Origin: an uncultured Pirellula sp.
GTDB lineage: Bacteria; Planctomycetota; Planctomycetia; Pirellulales; Pirellulaceae
Reading direction: 5' to 3'
NCBI GenBank assembly: GCA_903858115.1
Contig: CAIOHR010000279.1
Coordinates: 1 to 48,216, forward strand
DNA: 48,216 bases
A model generated the notes under the pieces. The model was given only the letters and a program-made list of their open reading frames with translations, did no database searches and was not told the DNA's origin. Numbering within the stretch: the stretch's first letter is position 1; each line of letters begins with the position of its first letter. This document shows, piece after piece, positions 16,787-25,412 of the stretch. A program made the position numbers and the translations under genes.

Positions 16787-17785
16787 ATGGCAAGACCTGT
16801 AACATTGTTCACTGGCCAGTGGGCCGATCTACCACTTACAAAGATGGCGCAGTTGACAAAGGATTTTGGCTACGATGGCATCGAACTTGCCTGCTGGGGT
16901 GATCATTTCGAGGTAGAGAAAGCGAACTCGGATCCGGCTTATTGCGATAAGAAGCGAGCGTTCTTGGATGGATTGGGGCTGCAATGCCATGCCATCAGCG
17001 CTCACCTGGTTGGCCAAGCGGTCTTGGATAACATTGATGCTCGCCACAAAGCTATCCTTCCTCCTTATGTTTGGGGGGATGGAAACCCCGCGGGTGTGAA
17101 TGAGCGAGCGATTGAGGAGCTAAAAGCAACCGCTCGGGCAGCTAAAAAATTTGGCGTTGGAGTTGTGAATGGATTTACCGGGTCTAGCATCTGGCACTTG
17201 AACTATTCATTTCCACCGGTGCCTCAATCGATGATCGACGACGGATTCGCCCTTTTAGCAAAACGATTTAATCCGATCCTGGATGAGTTTGCAAAGAACG
17301 GCGTTCGGTTTGCTTTGGAAGTTCACCCCACTGAGATTGCCTTCGACATCTATTCGGCTCAGATGGCACTCAAGGCATTGGATCATCGCCCTGAGTTCGG
17401 TTTCAACTTTGATCCTAGTCACTTGATTTGGCAAGGAATCGATCCTGTCGACTTTATCCGTGCATTCCCTGACCGTATCTACCACGTTCACATCAAGGAT
17501 GCCACAACCAAGTTGAACGGTCGGTCCGGTATTTTATGCAGTCACTTGAACTTTGGCGATCCAAGAAGAGGTTGGGATTTCCGAAGCCCTGGTCGTGGCA
17601 GTGTCAATTTTGAAGAGATCATTCGTGCCTTGAACGAGGTCGGTTACGACGGTCCGCTTAGCGTTGAATGGGAAGATAGCGGAATGGAACGCGAGTTCGG
17701 TGCAGCAGAAGCAGCTGGGTTCGTTAAGAATTTGGACTTTGCTCCAAGCGGTCGCGCCTTTGACTCAGCATTTGAAAAGGCATAA
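16787..17785 (+). CDS. Sugar phosphate isomerase/epimerase (AP-endonuclease-2 TIM barrel)
   Basis: A TIM-barrel enzyme of the xylose-isomerase-like family. The frame is open from 16727, but ATG 16787 is chosen because MARPVTLFTGQWADLP is the family start and GGAG lies 11 bases before it. Metal ligands typical of the family are visible: FALEVHPTEIAFD (Glu), GFNFDPSHLIWQG (Asp, His), IYHVHIKDA (His) and LSVEWED near the end (Glu). 332 residues, normal for the family. It shares TAATG with the next gene, so the two are co-translated. Likely part of breakdown or interconversion of a sugar or inositol; the substrate is unknown. Confidence 0.92.
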   Translation: MARPVTLFTGQWADLPLTKMAQLTKDFGYDGIELACWGDHFEVEKANSDPAYCDKKRAFLDGLGLQCHAISAHLVGQAVLDNIDARHKAILPPYVWGDGNPAGVNERAIEELKATARAAKKFGVGVVNGFTGSSIWHLNYSFPPVPQSMIDDGFALLAKRFNPILDEFAKNGVRFALEVHPTEIAFDIYSAQMALKALDHRPEFGFNFDPSHLIWQGIDPVDFIRAFPDRIYHVHIKDATTKLNGRSGILCSHLNFGDPRRGWDFRSPGRGSVNFEEIIRALNEVGYDGPLSVEWEDSGMEREFGAAEAAGFVKNLDFAPSGRAFDSAFEKA

Positions 17786-18741
17786 TGAAGAACGCTGAAC
17801 TACTTTTGTTGCCAAGTCATGCGGCCCTTCGATTCTTGCCTGAAGGGCCGTATCCCCGAGATGCTGATTCTTTTTCATGGGTCGCAATTCAACATGGGGC
17901 TGACAAACAATTTGGCTCTTTGAATGTTTACAATTTTTCGAGAAAGGAGAATACCACCTATCCGTTGCCGGGGCGTCCAGGCTTCGGTTTTGCAACGGAC
18001 AAGGGGAATTTTGTCGTCGGCTGCGATCGCACGGTCGGAATCTTTTCTCCTCACGACAGTTCCTTTCGTCCATTCCTAGAAGGAATCGATTCGCATGTGT
18101 CAGGGACCGTCATCAACGATGGTTTGACTTGGAATGGTAACCTTATTTTTGGTACGAAAGATTTGGAGTTCAAGACCAAGAAGGCTGGTCTCTATTTTTG
18201 GCGTGGAGCGGACAAAAAGCTCTTCCAGTTGCGCGACGATCAAGTGTGCAGCAATGGGAAATGCATCGTGTCCGAAGGGGAAGGTTGGATTGAACTTTTG
18301 GATATCGATTCTCCCACTCGTTGCGTGATGCGATACAAGATCGATCTCGAGGCTGGGAAGATTGTCTCAGAGTCGATCGCCGTAGATCTTCGCCAAGATG
18401 AAGCCGTTCCGGATGGTATGACGTTATCACTGGACGGGAAGAGTGTTATCATTTCACTTTACAATCCGAATCCCGCGGAGTTTGGTCGCACGATTCAGGT
18501 CAATTTGAGCAGTGGTCAAGCCGAGTACGAATGGCGTACCCCGAAGAGCCCGCAAGCTACATGCCCACAGTGGTTTGTCTTTCAAGACGAACTGCTGCTA
18601 ATTATCACGACAGCGGTGGAGCATATGCCGAGCAATCGGCAACTGGAATCAAATCAGGCAGGAGCGCTTTTTGCTGTTCCGTTTGGTAAAATCCATGACA
18701 GGGCAAGCTACGATAAGCTGACTCAGCCATTTCTCGAGTAG
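17785..18741 (+). CDS. SMP-30/gluconolactonase-like beta-propeller protein
   Basis: A 318-residue protein with the repeated strand pattern of a six-bladed SMP-30 propeller; the string VPDGMTLSLDGKSVIISLYNPN (core PDGMTLSLDGKS) is the family hallmark that carries a calcium ligand Asp, and SGTVINDGLTWNGNLIFGT resembles the DGRFW-type segment. It has no signal peptide, so it is cytoplasmic. Its start overlaps the stop of the isomerase gene by one base (TAATG). Lactone hydrolysis in the same sugar pathway is the likely role, inferred from family and pairing. Confidence 0.82.
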   Translation: MKNAELLLLPSHAALRFLPEGPYPRDADSFSWVAIQHGADKQFGSLNVYNFSRKENTTYPLPGRPGFGFATDKGNFVVGCDRTVGIFSPHDSSFRPFLEGIDSHVSGTVINDGLTWNGNLIFGTKDLEFKTKKAGLYFWRGADKKLFQLRDDQVCSNGKCIVSEGEGWIELLDIDSPTRCVMRYKIDLEAGKIVSESIAVDLRQDEAVPDGMTLSLDGKSVIISLYNPNPAEFGRTIQVNLSSGQAEYEWRTPKSPQATCPQWFVFQDELLLIITTAVEHMPSNRQLESNQAGALFAVPFGKIHDRASYDKLTQPFLE

Positions 18742-18863
18742 GGCAGGCAAGTAAGAACTGGTTCGAAAGTTTCTTTGTTTAACAGTCGCGCGGGCGTACA
18801 CTCTGTGATAGATTCTCGTGCGCCTGCGACTGACGGCTAAACGCGGTCAAACGAGTATTGCCA

Positions 18864-18885
18864 AAGCACTTCTGCAAAAGTGCTT
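18864..18885. terminator. Hairpin between convergent genes
   Basis: AAGCACTT (18864-18871) and AAGTGCTT (18878-18885) form a perfect eight-base-pair stem with a six-base loop between two convergent genes. There is no long T-run, so termination is likely but unproven. Confidence 0.45.
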
Positions 18886-18925
18886 AATTGTAGTCAAGTA
18901 CGCAAAGTAGATACATTCAATCTAA

Positions 18926-20689
18926 CTACTGGACCAATTCCGGAAGATACTTCACTGGGATGGTTCCGTGGCCTAGTACTTCTTCGTGAAATTTACCGAT
19001 CTGAAATTGTGGCCCACGCTTTCGTTGCACCTGTTGTCGAAGCCGATAAAAAGCAGTTCTGCCAATGAAGTAAGTGGATAGCTGACACGAACTTTGTTTC
19101 GCTCGCAGGACTTTTCCTGCTGCTTCTCCCGTGGTCTGAAAGCCTCGATCAACTAACAGTGCCATCGCTTCTTCATCGGTCATTCCATCACAGTGCATGC
19201 GGTGATCAAGAATCGCATTAAGTACGGCTCGCATGTAGAATTTCAATTGATGCAATCGCAGGGAGAGGTCGCCATTTCCGTACCCTTGATCCAGCATCAT
19301 TTGTTCTGTGTAGACGGCCCAGCCCTCGGCGAAAACACCGGAGTATAGAACTTTGCGAATCAATGATTCATGTCGATTTCCGTAATCCAATTGAACATAG
19401 TGACCAGGGTAAGCTTCATGGATGGTCAGAACCTGGAGCATTGCCGAGTTGTACTCTTGCAAGAGAGCTTCTTTTCGTTCTTCGGGCCAATCTTCTGGCG
19501 GAGGGGCAATGGCGTATAGACTCTTTGCAGACGCATCCAGAGGAGGCGCTGGATTCAAATAGGCAAGCGAGAAGCCGCGTTGGAATTCAGGCATGAGGAT
19601 AATGGAACATTGGTCCGGATTCGGAAGGGTCAAGAGATTCTTCTGACGAATGAAATCTTTGATTTTGTTGACTGTGCTTTTGGCGTCTTCCACTAAGGAC
19701 TCTGAAGAGCCATGGTCTTTACCGAGTTCCTTCAATACGCGTCGAATCGTTTCTCGACGGCCTTCTGGATCATCGGGAGGTAGTGGTTCACGTTGGAAAG
19801 TCCTATGCCACAGTTGCTTGGCAACGTAGTACATTTCGAGCTCAACGCGAGTGGATTCCGATTCGGCAATATCAATCACTTCTTGTGCCGTTAGGCCAGC
19901 GTCCAGTTCCATCGCCAACTTTTCTGCAAACTTTGCTTTGCCGATCCTCCAGTCACCCGTGGATCGTGGCAGCACATCGTGTTCTAGAAATTGTTTGTAA
20001 TCACGAAGTGCGGCGACCGCTTGTCGTGAAGGTGTTGCGAGTGAACTCACTTGAGGTGATTCATCTGCAATTGCGAAGATGTCTTTCTCGTAAAAGGAGA
20101 TAGCACCCTCGGTGCGTTTGATGGCAACCTCAGTGATTTCTTTGGGTGGATTCTTGATGGAGGCTTTGGCCGCTTCGATGACTTTTGGAATTGCAGCAAT
20201 ACGGGTGGTAGCGTTTGCAATGTTACGATGTTTTGGCAAGGTCGACTGGGTAAACAACCCGAAGACACTATCCGAGCAGTAGATCAAATAGATTCGAGGA
20301 TCGTTCGCAAAATCATCGCTATTGGCTGATTGCCACAATCGATACTGAAGAAAGCTTTGCCAAATCTCCAGGTCGATTTCTCCATTCCTCGAAAGGGATT
20401 TTGATTTAGCAAATTGGTTAAGCGAGCGAAGCGTATCGGCGTCGCGATCTTTGTCTGCCTGTCTAGCTTCGGGGGACAAGTCGTCCATCAAGCCATCGAA
20501 CTCCCGATTTCCTTGTTGTGACGAAAAAACAGGATGACGTTTACACTCTTCGTCCAGCCAAGTACGAAACGTAGTGCGCAATTCTGAATCGGCGGACTGT
20601 TGCTGTGCGATTGTCGAGTCGCAAATGCTAAGCGTGGCGATGCACCATACCGAAAACAAACTAAAGAACGGTAACCATTGTCCGCGCAT
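18926..20689 (-). CDS. DUF885 metallopeptidase-like protein, secreted
   Basis: A 587-residue DUF885 protein. The N-terminal signal peptide spans about 1-28. The zinc motif HEAYPGH is at residues 424-430 and the distal GWAVYTEQM near 456-464 supplies a further conserved Glu, as in gluzincin-like DUF885 proteins. The family is thought to act as carboxypeptidase-like enzymes outside the cytoplasm; the substrate here is unknown. The gene follows the family 9 glycosyltransferase gene by 34 bases on the same strand and may be co-transcribed. Confidence 0.92.
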   Translation of the reverse strand: MRGQWLPFFSLFSVWCIATLSICDSTIAQQQSADSELRTTFRTWLDEECKRHPVFSSQQGNREFDGLMDDLSPEARQADKDRDADTLRSLNQFAKSKSLSRNGEIDLEIWQSFLQYRLWQSANSDDFANDPRIYLIYCSDSVFGLFTQSTLPKHRNIANATTRIAAIPKVIEAAKASIKNPPKEITEVAIKRTEGAISFYEKDIFAIADESPQVSSLATPSRQAVAALRDYKQFLEHDVLPRSTGDWRIGKAKFAEKLAMELDAGLTAQEVIDIAESESTRVELEMYYVAKQLWHRTFQREPLPPDDPEGRRETIRRVLKELGKDHGSSESLVEDAKSTVNKIKDFIRQKNLLTLPNPDQCSIILMPEFQRGFSLAYLNPAPPLDASAKSLYAIAPPPEDWPEERKEALLQEYNSAMLQVLTIHEAYPGHYVQLDYGNRHESLIRKVLYSGVFAEGWAVYTEQMMLDQGYGNGDLSLRLHQLKFYMRAVLNAILDHRMHCDGMTDEEAMALLVDRGFQTTGEAAGKVLRAKQSSCQLSTYFIGRTAFYRLRQQVQRKRGPQFQIGKFHEEVLGHGTIPVKYLPELVQ

Positions 20690-20723
20690 CGTATCTCTCT
20701 CTAGATGATTGAAACAGAATTGG

Positions 20724-21791
20724 CTAGCAAGCTCGCCCTATATTCTTAATCCCAAAATTCGAAGCCGCTGATTTTGACGACGACGACAGGATTGTACCAC
20801 ACGCGTTGCAAACATCTTCTACTTGAATCGAGAGCATGGGTTTGCAATCGGTTTTTCGTTGGCTCTTGAGAGATCGAGGTAATGTTTCGCATTGCACGCC
20901 GCGATTCTGTTGTCCGATCGGTCCTACACGTTCTATCGGCATTGGACCGATCATACCAACCGTAGGCGTTTCCACAGCTACGGACAAATGCATTGGTCCG
21001 GTATCGGATCCAACAAAGATCTTGGCGTGACGAATCAAGCTGCGAAGTTGTTTTAAGGATGTTGCGGGCGCTAGCTCCGCGCATCCGTCGCTTTGTTGGA
21101 CAACGGCTTCGGCAGCCGTTCGCTCTGCATCGCCGGACCAAAGCACTAGGGACATTAGCCCCCATTGAGAATAAAGATATCTGGCTACCGCAGCGTATCG
21201 ATCGCTAGGCCAAATTTTGCTAGGCCAACCGGCACCGACATTCACGATCGCGAACGGTTGGTCGAGGCATTGGTTCTTAACAACCGAGTCGGCAAAACGA
21301 CTGTCAGCATCCTCTTCGGGCAATCGATACTCAATCTTCGTTGTCTCCGCCCCCAGCAATTGAATGAGTTCCAGCCCTCGCTCTACGATGTGTGAGCTTT
21401 GTGGTTGTATACATCGGTTGTTCAACCAGCGGCTCAATTCACGTCCATCGAAATCTCCTTTATCGAAGCCATAGCGTAAAGGAGCTCCCGATGCGAAAGC
21501 TAGAAGTGAGCTTTTCGTCAGTCCCTGTAAATCGATGGTTGCGGTAGGTTGCCAGCGTCGAATTTCCTTCACAGCTCGATAGAAGTTCCCCACCGATCGA
21601 AATGCATCTTTGGAGAGTACGATCAGATCATCGAGATCCTGGTGCCCTTCCAGCAATTGTGCCCCAGCTCTCTCCACAACCCAGCCCAGTCTGGCTTTCG
21701 GAAAGGCTTTGCGTAATGCGCAAAGAACTGGAGTACTCAATACGACATCACCAATGGCAGATAGCCTGACGATGAGAATTCTCTGTTCCAT
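20724..21791 (-). CDS. Family 9 glycosyltransferase (heptosyltransferase-like)
   Basis: A 355-residue GT9 protein of the ADP-heptose:LPS heptosyltransferase type. It starts with ILIVRLSAIGDVVLSTPVL, the family opening whose Asp is catalytic, then ATIDLQGLTKSSLLAF, VNVGAGWPSKIWPSDRYAAV and the nucleotide-binding end VGSDTGPMHLSVAVETPTVG. This fits an enzyme of lipopolysaccharide core or other surface glycan synthesis at the inner membrane. The C-terminal 40 residues are Cys/Ser-rich (CNACG). Heads a probable two-gene unit with the DUF885 gene. Confidence 0.92.
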   Translation of the reverse strand: MEQRILIVRLSAIGDVVLSTPVLCALRKAFPKARLGWVVERAGAQLLEGHQDLDDLIVLSKDAFRSVGNFYRAVKEIRRWQPTATIDLQGLTKSSLLAFASGAPLRYGFDKGDFDGRELSRWLNNRCIQPQSSHIVERGLELIQLLGAETTKIEYRLPEEDADSRFADSVVKNQCLDQPFAIVNVGAGWPSKIWPSDRYAAVARYLYSQWGLMSLVLWSGDAERTAAEAVVQQSDGCAELAPATSLKQLRSLIRHAKIFVGSDTGPMHLSVAVETPTVGMIGPMPIERVGPIGQQNRGVQCETLPRSLKSQRKTDCKPMLSIQVEDVCNACGTILSSSSKSAASNFGIKNIGRAC

Positions 21792-22008
21792 TGGATTCCT
21801 TTCCTGATTAATTCGTAGCGGGTATCAACGAAAGAGGATAAACACCTCCGGTTTCGTTATCCTACTCGAAAACAAAGTCTTCAAGATAGTACGGAAAACG
21901 CTGAAAAGACCGTTCGCCAGAACCCAAATACTTCCTCGGGTCACAACGCTCTGCGAGCGTAGCTAGTGGTTTAGAAACAAAGCTAGTCAAGACCGCAAAG
22001 CTCAACGA

Positions 22009-23103
22009 CTAACGGGAAATTGTCCCGAATGGATTTACGGCGTTTTGCGGGACCGGAGGTAGGTTGAGCGCCGGAAGTGTGCTTGGCTCGCCTGGAGCAG
22101 CAGGACTCGGTCCGTTTGGTTGCCAGAGCCCTTGGATGTTCGAATTGATTGACGAGGCTTGTTGAAAGACACTTTGTGCTTGATTCAGGTATTGATTGCC
22201 TTGTTGAGCTACATTTTGAATTGCTTGGGCTCCGCCCATGCTAGCCATCAGGTCTCGAGCGGGCTTTAGGTTTGGATCAATTTGCAATGCATTGGTGAGG
22301 TATTGTTGCGTTGCTGGAACATTCTTACGGGAAAAGTGGAGATAGGCCATTTGGTAGTTCGCCATCGCCGGAGAATGCACTTGGGTCAGCTCACTTAAGG
22401 CACCTTCGGTATTGCCCATATCTAGCAATACTCCGGCCATAGCGCTTCGATGATTAGCGTTCTTGGGCTCTAAGTTAACCGCTTTCTGCAGTTGGTCTTT
22501 CGCCGCATTAAGATTGCCCGCCTTCACGTAGACTGCACCGAGTTCCGCGTAGCTGGCTCCCGAGTTTGGAGCAATCTCAATGGCTTTATTATAGAAACTA
22601 ATCGATTTCTCGGATTCATTTTGGCGGTCGTAGAGTCTTGCCATGCTTAGCATCGCAGAAATACTCTTGGGGTCAGCTTCTAGAGCTTTGCTGTAGCTGT
22701 CTAGGGCTTTAGCGTACTCACCTTTGGATTCGTTTAGTTGCCCCGTCATGACGTAAACTTCGGGCCCGATCGAGTTGCTCTTGGGAAGCGTTGTGGTGGC
22801 TGCGTCCGTTGATGGTGTCGACGTAGGGTTGGAAAAGGGAGAGGTTATGGCCGTTTTGGCTTTTCCATATGCTGAGGAAACTGCTGTTCCCATAGACGAG
22901 AACTGCCCTTTCACCGCTTTGGTTGTCGATGCAAGCGTTCCAGCAACTCCAGTGTTGGGAGTGTTTTCGCCACCCATTTTGCGAGTTGGCCAAATGGATG
23001 ATTTCATTCCTGGTGATGTTGTACACCCGACCGAACACATAGCGACAAAGACGACGCACAGCGTGAGCTTCAACGATTTGCGGATGGAAAGTGTTATTAG
23101 CAT
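22009..23103 (-). CDS. TPR-repeat lipoprotein
   Basis: A 364-residue lipoprotein: the signal peptide ends in CSVGC (lipobox, Cys27). After a Ser/Thr-rich linker (30-105) come at least four tetratricopeptide repeats (about 110-285), for example EYAKALDSYSKALEADPKS, SEKSISFYNKAIEIAPNSG and LNAAKDQLQKAVNLEPKNA. The tail is Gln/Pro-rich. TPR lipoproteins serve as scaffolds in envelope complexes; the partner is unknown. Monocistronic on the minus strand. Confidence 0.9.
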   Translation of the reverse strand: MLITLSIRKSLKLTLCVVFVAMCSVGCTTSPGMKSSIWPTRKMGGENTPNTGVAGTLASTTKAVKGQFSSMGTAVSSAYGKAKTAITSPFSNPTSTPSTDAATTTLPKSNSIGPEVYVMTGQLNESKGEYAKALDSYSKALEADPKSISAMLSMARLYDRQNESEKSISFYNKAIEIAPNSGASYAELGAVYVKAGNLNAAKDQLQKAVNLEPKNANHRSAMAGVLLDMGNTEGALSELTQVHSPAMANYQMAYLHFSRKNVPATQQYLTNALQIDPNLKPARDLMASMGGAQAIQNVAQQGNQYLNQAQSVFQQASSINSNIQGLWQPNGPSPAAPGEPSTLPALNLPPVPQNAVNPFGTISR

Positions 23104-23507
23104 GTTTGGAATGACCTAGCGGCGTTGATAAAGATTCTCTTCTATGGTCGTGATTCGGCACTGGAGCAGTTTTCCCTTGAAGAATAGTCGTCACAGCCCT
23201 CAAAATCCGCAACATAGCTAATCTGCGCTGTTTAAGAAATCGCCTATCTTATCAACGGCAAGATCCGCCCAAAATGAGATTGACTTTAGCAAGCTGGTTT
23301 TTCTATTGAAGACTTCACAAGACGAATGAGCTTTGTCGTTTGATCGAGCATTTGCGGGAATACTCGATCGGCCATCCTCCTGGGTTGGAGTTGCACAAAA
23401 CACACTTGAATCACTTTCTGGGTCGATTGCTTCAAGCGGTGCTACACGGCAGAGCTTAGAACTGTGTGCTGGGGTAAGTATGGCTTGCCCCAGCACCAGG
23501 GAACGAG
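23104..23507. other. Intergenic region with a strong hairpin
   Basis: About 400 bases upstream of the TPR gene and downstream of the ABC operon terminator. It must hold the TPR gene promoter. A strong hairpin lies at 23466-23496 (own entry). The open frames that cross it run through the terminator and are not genes. Confidence 0.5.
23466..23496. terminator. Long hairpin next to the ABC operon terminator
   Basis: GTGCTGGGGTAAG (23466-23478) pairs with CTTGCCCCAGCAC (23484-23496) over 13 positions with one G-T wobble and a five-base loop. No T-run follows on either strand. It stands 11 bases from the main terminator and may reinforce it or be a separate RNA element. Confidence 0.5.
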
Positions 23508-23537
23508 AAAAGGCCGAGAGGGAACTCTCGGCCTTTT
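23508..23537 (-). terminator. Bidirectional-looking intrinsic terminator
   Basis: AAAAGGCCGAGAG (23508-23520) is fully complementary to CTCTCGGCCTTTT (23525-23537) around a four-base loop. A T-run flanks the stem on both strands. It ends the three-gene ABC operon 67 bases after its last stop. Confidence 0.88.
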
Positions 23538-23604
23538 CTATTTTCACAACATCAATTCGCAATCAATAGCAAAGCATCATGATTCACTAGTCAGTGATGA
23601 GTGC

Positions 23605-25407
23605 TCACTTGGATTCCGAAGGATTCTCAAGAGTTGGTGCCCGACTCGAAGATGCGGGAGTTGGTTTAGGTGATTCGCTCGGTGGTACGGGAGCGACTTC
23701 AGGTATTGCCACTGGCTCGATGGGTACTCGCGTTGATTTCGCGTCAGGTGGGGGTTGTTCAGCTTTTGGTTCTTCCGGCACGATCGGAGCAGATAGCTTA
23801 AAGTATCTCTCCAATTCGTTAGTGCTCGGCAGTGCTTTGTCCTCTTCCAGGGTTGCAGCTTTTGCCTTGAGTTCTTCAAGCATTCTATCTGCTTCGTATT
23901 GCAGCCCTTCAGTCGTTTTCAGTCTTCTATACTCAACAAACCAATGAAGAACGAAGTCAGGGGTGTTTTCTTCCTCCGTTAGCTTGTTGTAACGACGAAT
24001 GGCTTTGAATACGGAGTCACCCACCTCTTCTTCGATCAGAATAGGGTAACGGCGGAATGCCTCGTCCCACAAAACCCAAGCTTTATCGTAGTTGTCCAAA
24101 GCTCCTTTTACGTCTCCTAAGTCGATCAATTTGTCAGCTTCGAAAAGAAGACGACGAGCATCTACGGTATAGTTTTTTTGCTCCGCGGTCGCTCGGTCGG
24201 CCCAGTAGCTGTAGTTTACATTGCTTCGGTAAATCTCGGTAATTCGCAGACGTTCTTCGCGTTGACTCAATTCCGTGACTATCTGCAACAAAGCCGCTTG
24301 GACTTCTTTTGGGCATTCCGCAACAACCTGCTGATAGGAAGGCTTCAATGACTGGTTTGTGGCAAAGATCTTTTCGCGTTCCTCAGGAGTTTGCTCTTCT
24401 TCAGATTTTTTCAGCAGCGTTTTGGTCGCTTCATCCAGGCGCTCTAAACGTCTGGACGAAATGGTATTTGCAATTCCCAATGTCTTTTCGTCGAATATCG
24501 ACTTCAGTTCATTGATTTTCTCCATCTCTAGACCTGTCTCCAAGAGCTTGATTTGCCCATCCCCACTCCACGGAATGGACATTCGACCGTATTCCGCCCA
24601 CTCTCTGCCTCCTTGCTCCCAAGCGAATTTGGAGCGGTCATCCAGGATCCCTTCGGTCTGAATCGCTTCACCGTAATACATTTGCCACAATGGGGAATAG
24701 CAGTAGAGTAGGTGGGGCGTTTTCGCGATTCTATTCCCACTCTGGTAGGATGCGACGGCCTTGTTAAACCAAAGTTTTCCTACGCGCCAATGATCGGGTC
24801 GCTGGTCGTAACCTAAAGCGTTCGTCTCCACAGCAAGCCCGTTTTCGGTGAAGTAATTGTGGAAGTCCGTGTCCTTTCTAAACAGCTCTCTGTATTGCTT
24901 TTTCTCATCGAACTTACCGAGCTTATTGCCAACATAATGACCGAGATCATACTCGAGAATAGGTTTCTTCTGGTTGTACTTGGTTCCGCGTACCAAGTAA
25001 TCTATCCCTTTCTTGACCCATTCATATCGAAGCCGATAGTCTTCGAATTCTGGTGAAACATTGAAGCTCATATTATGAGCTTGGTGCTGCCAGACGCTGA
25101 TAAAGTGTGGTTGCAACAGTGCAATCTGGTTGAGGGTGGCTGAAAAGCGATCGAAGTACTTTTCTTCTTTGTAGTAATCCGCCTTGATCCAGAGGATAGA
25201 CGAAGCAATCCCTCTCATTCCGAGGGTTGCAAGTTTCATGCTTTCGCTCGTAGGATCCAACTGTCCTAAATTGGATTGCCCGAGAGAGTGTCTATCTCGC
25301 AGTAATGTTATCGCTCCGCTTTTCGGACGCCCCAAAGCATAGAGAGGCAGTAGCAATCCGATGATCGCAATAATGTATATCGTTTTCCTTCTCAAGCTGT
25401 TATTCAT
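23605..25407 (-). CDS. Conserved planctomycete-type protein linked to an ABC exporter
   Basis: A 600-residue protein without a family I can name. One N-terminal hydrophobic segment (about 8-26) anchors or exports it. The body is helical with Trp/Tyr-rich segments (SSILWIKADYYKEEKYFDRF, ISVWQHQAHNMSF) in the manner of TPR-like solenoids; a long charged coil follows (330-420), then a Pro-rich tail from about 540. It is five bases after the ABC permease gene and ends the operon, so it probably works with the exporter on the outer side of the membrane. Confidence 0.8.
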   Translation of the reverse strand: MNNSLRRKTIYIIAIIGLLLPLYALGRPKSGAITLLRDRHSLGQSNLGQLDPTSESMKLATLGMRGIASSILWIKADYYKEEKYFDRFSATLNQIALLQPHFISVWQHQAHNMSFNVSPEFEDYRLRYEWVKKGIDYLVRGTKYNQKKPILEYDLGHYVGNKLGKFDEKKQYRELFRKDTDFHNYFTENGLAVETNALGYDQRPDHWRVGKLWFNKAVASYQSGNRIAKTPHLLYCYSPLWQMYYGEAIQTEGILDDRSKFAWEQGGREWAEYGRMSIPWSGDGQIKLLETGLEMEKINELKSIFDEKTLGIANTISSRRLERLDEATKTLLKKSEEEQTPEEREKIFATNQSLKPSYQQVVAECPKEVQAALLQIVTELSQREERLRITEIYRSNVNYSYWADRATAEQKNYTVDARRLLFEADKLIDLGDVKGALDNYDKAWVLWDEAFRRYPILIEEEVGDSVFKAIRRYNKLTEEENTPDFVLHWFVEYRRLKTTEGLQYEADRMLEELKAKAATLEEDKALPSTNELERYFKLSAPIVPEEPKAEQPPPDAKSTRVPIEPVAIPEVAPVPPSESPKPTPASSSRAPTLENPSESK

Positions 25408-25412
25408 TGACT

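Noticed and set aside
23218..23562. Minus-strand open frame of 114 codons in the intergenic region
   Set aside because: It runs through a strong terminator hairpin and has no family.
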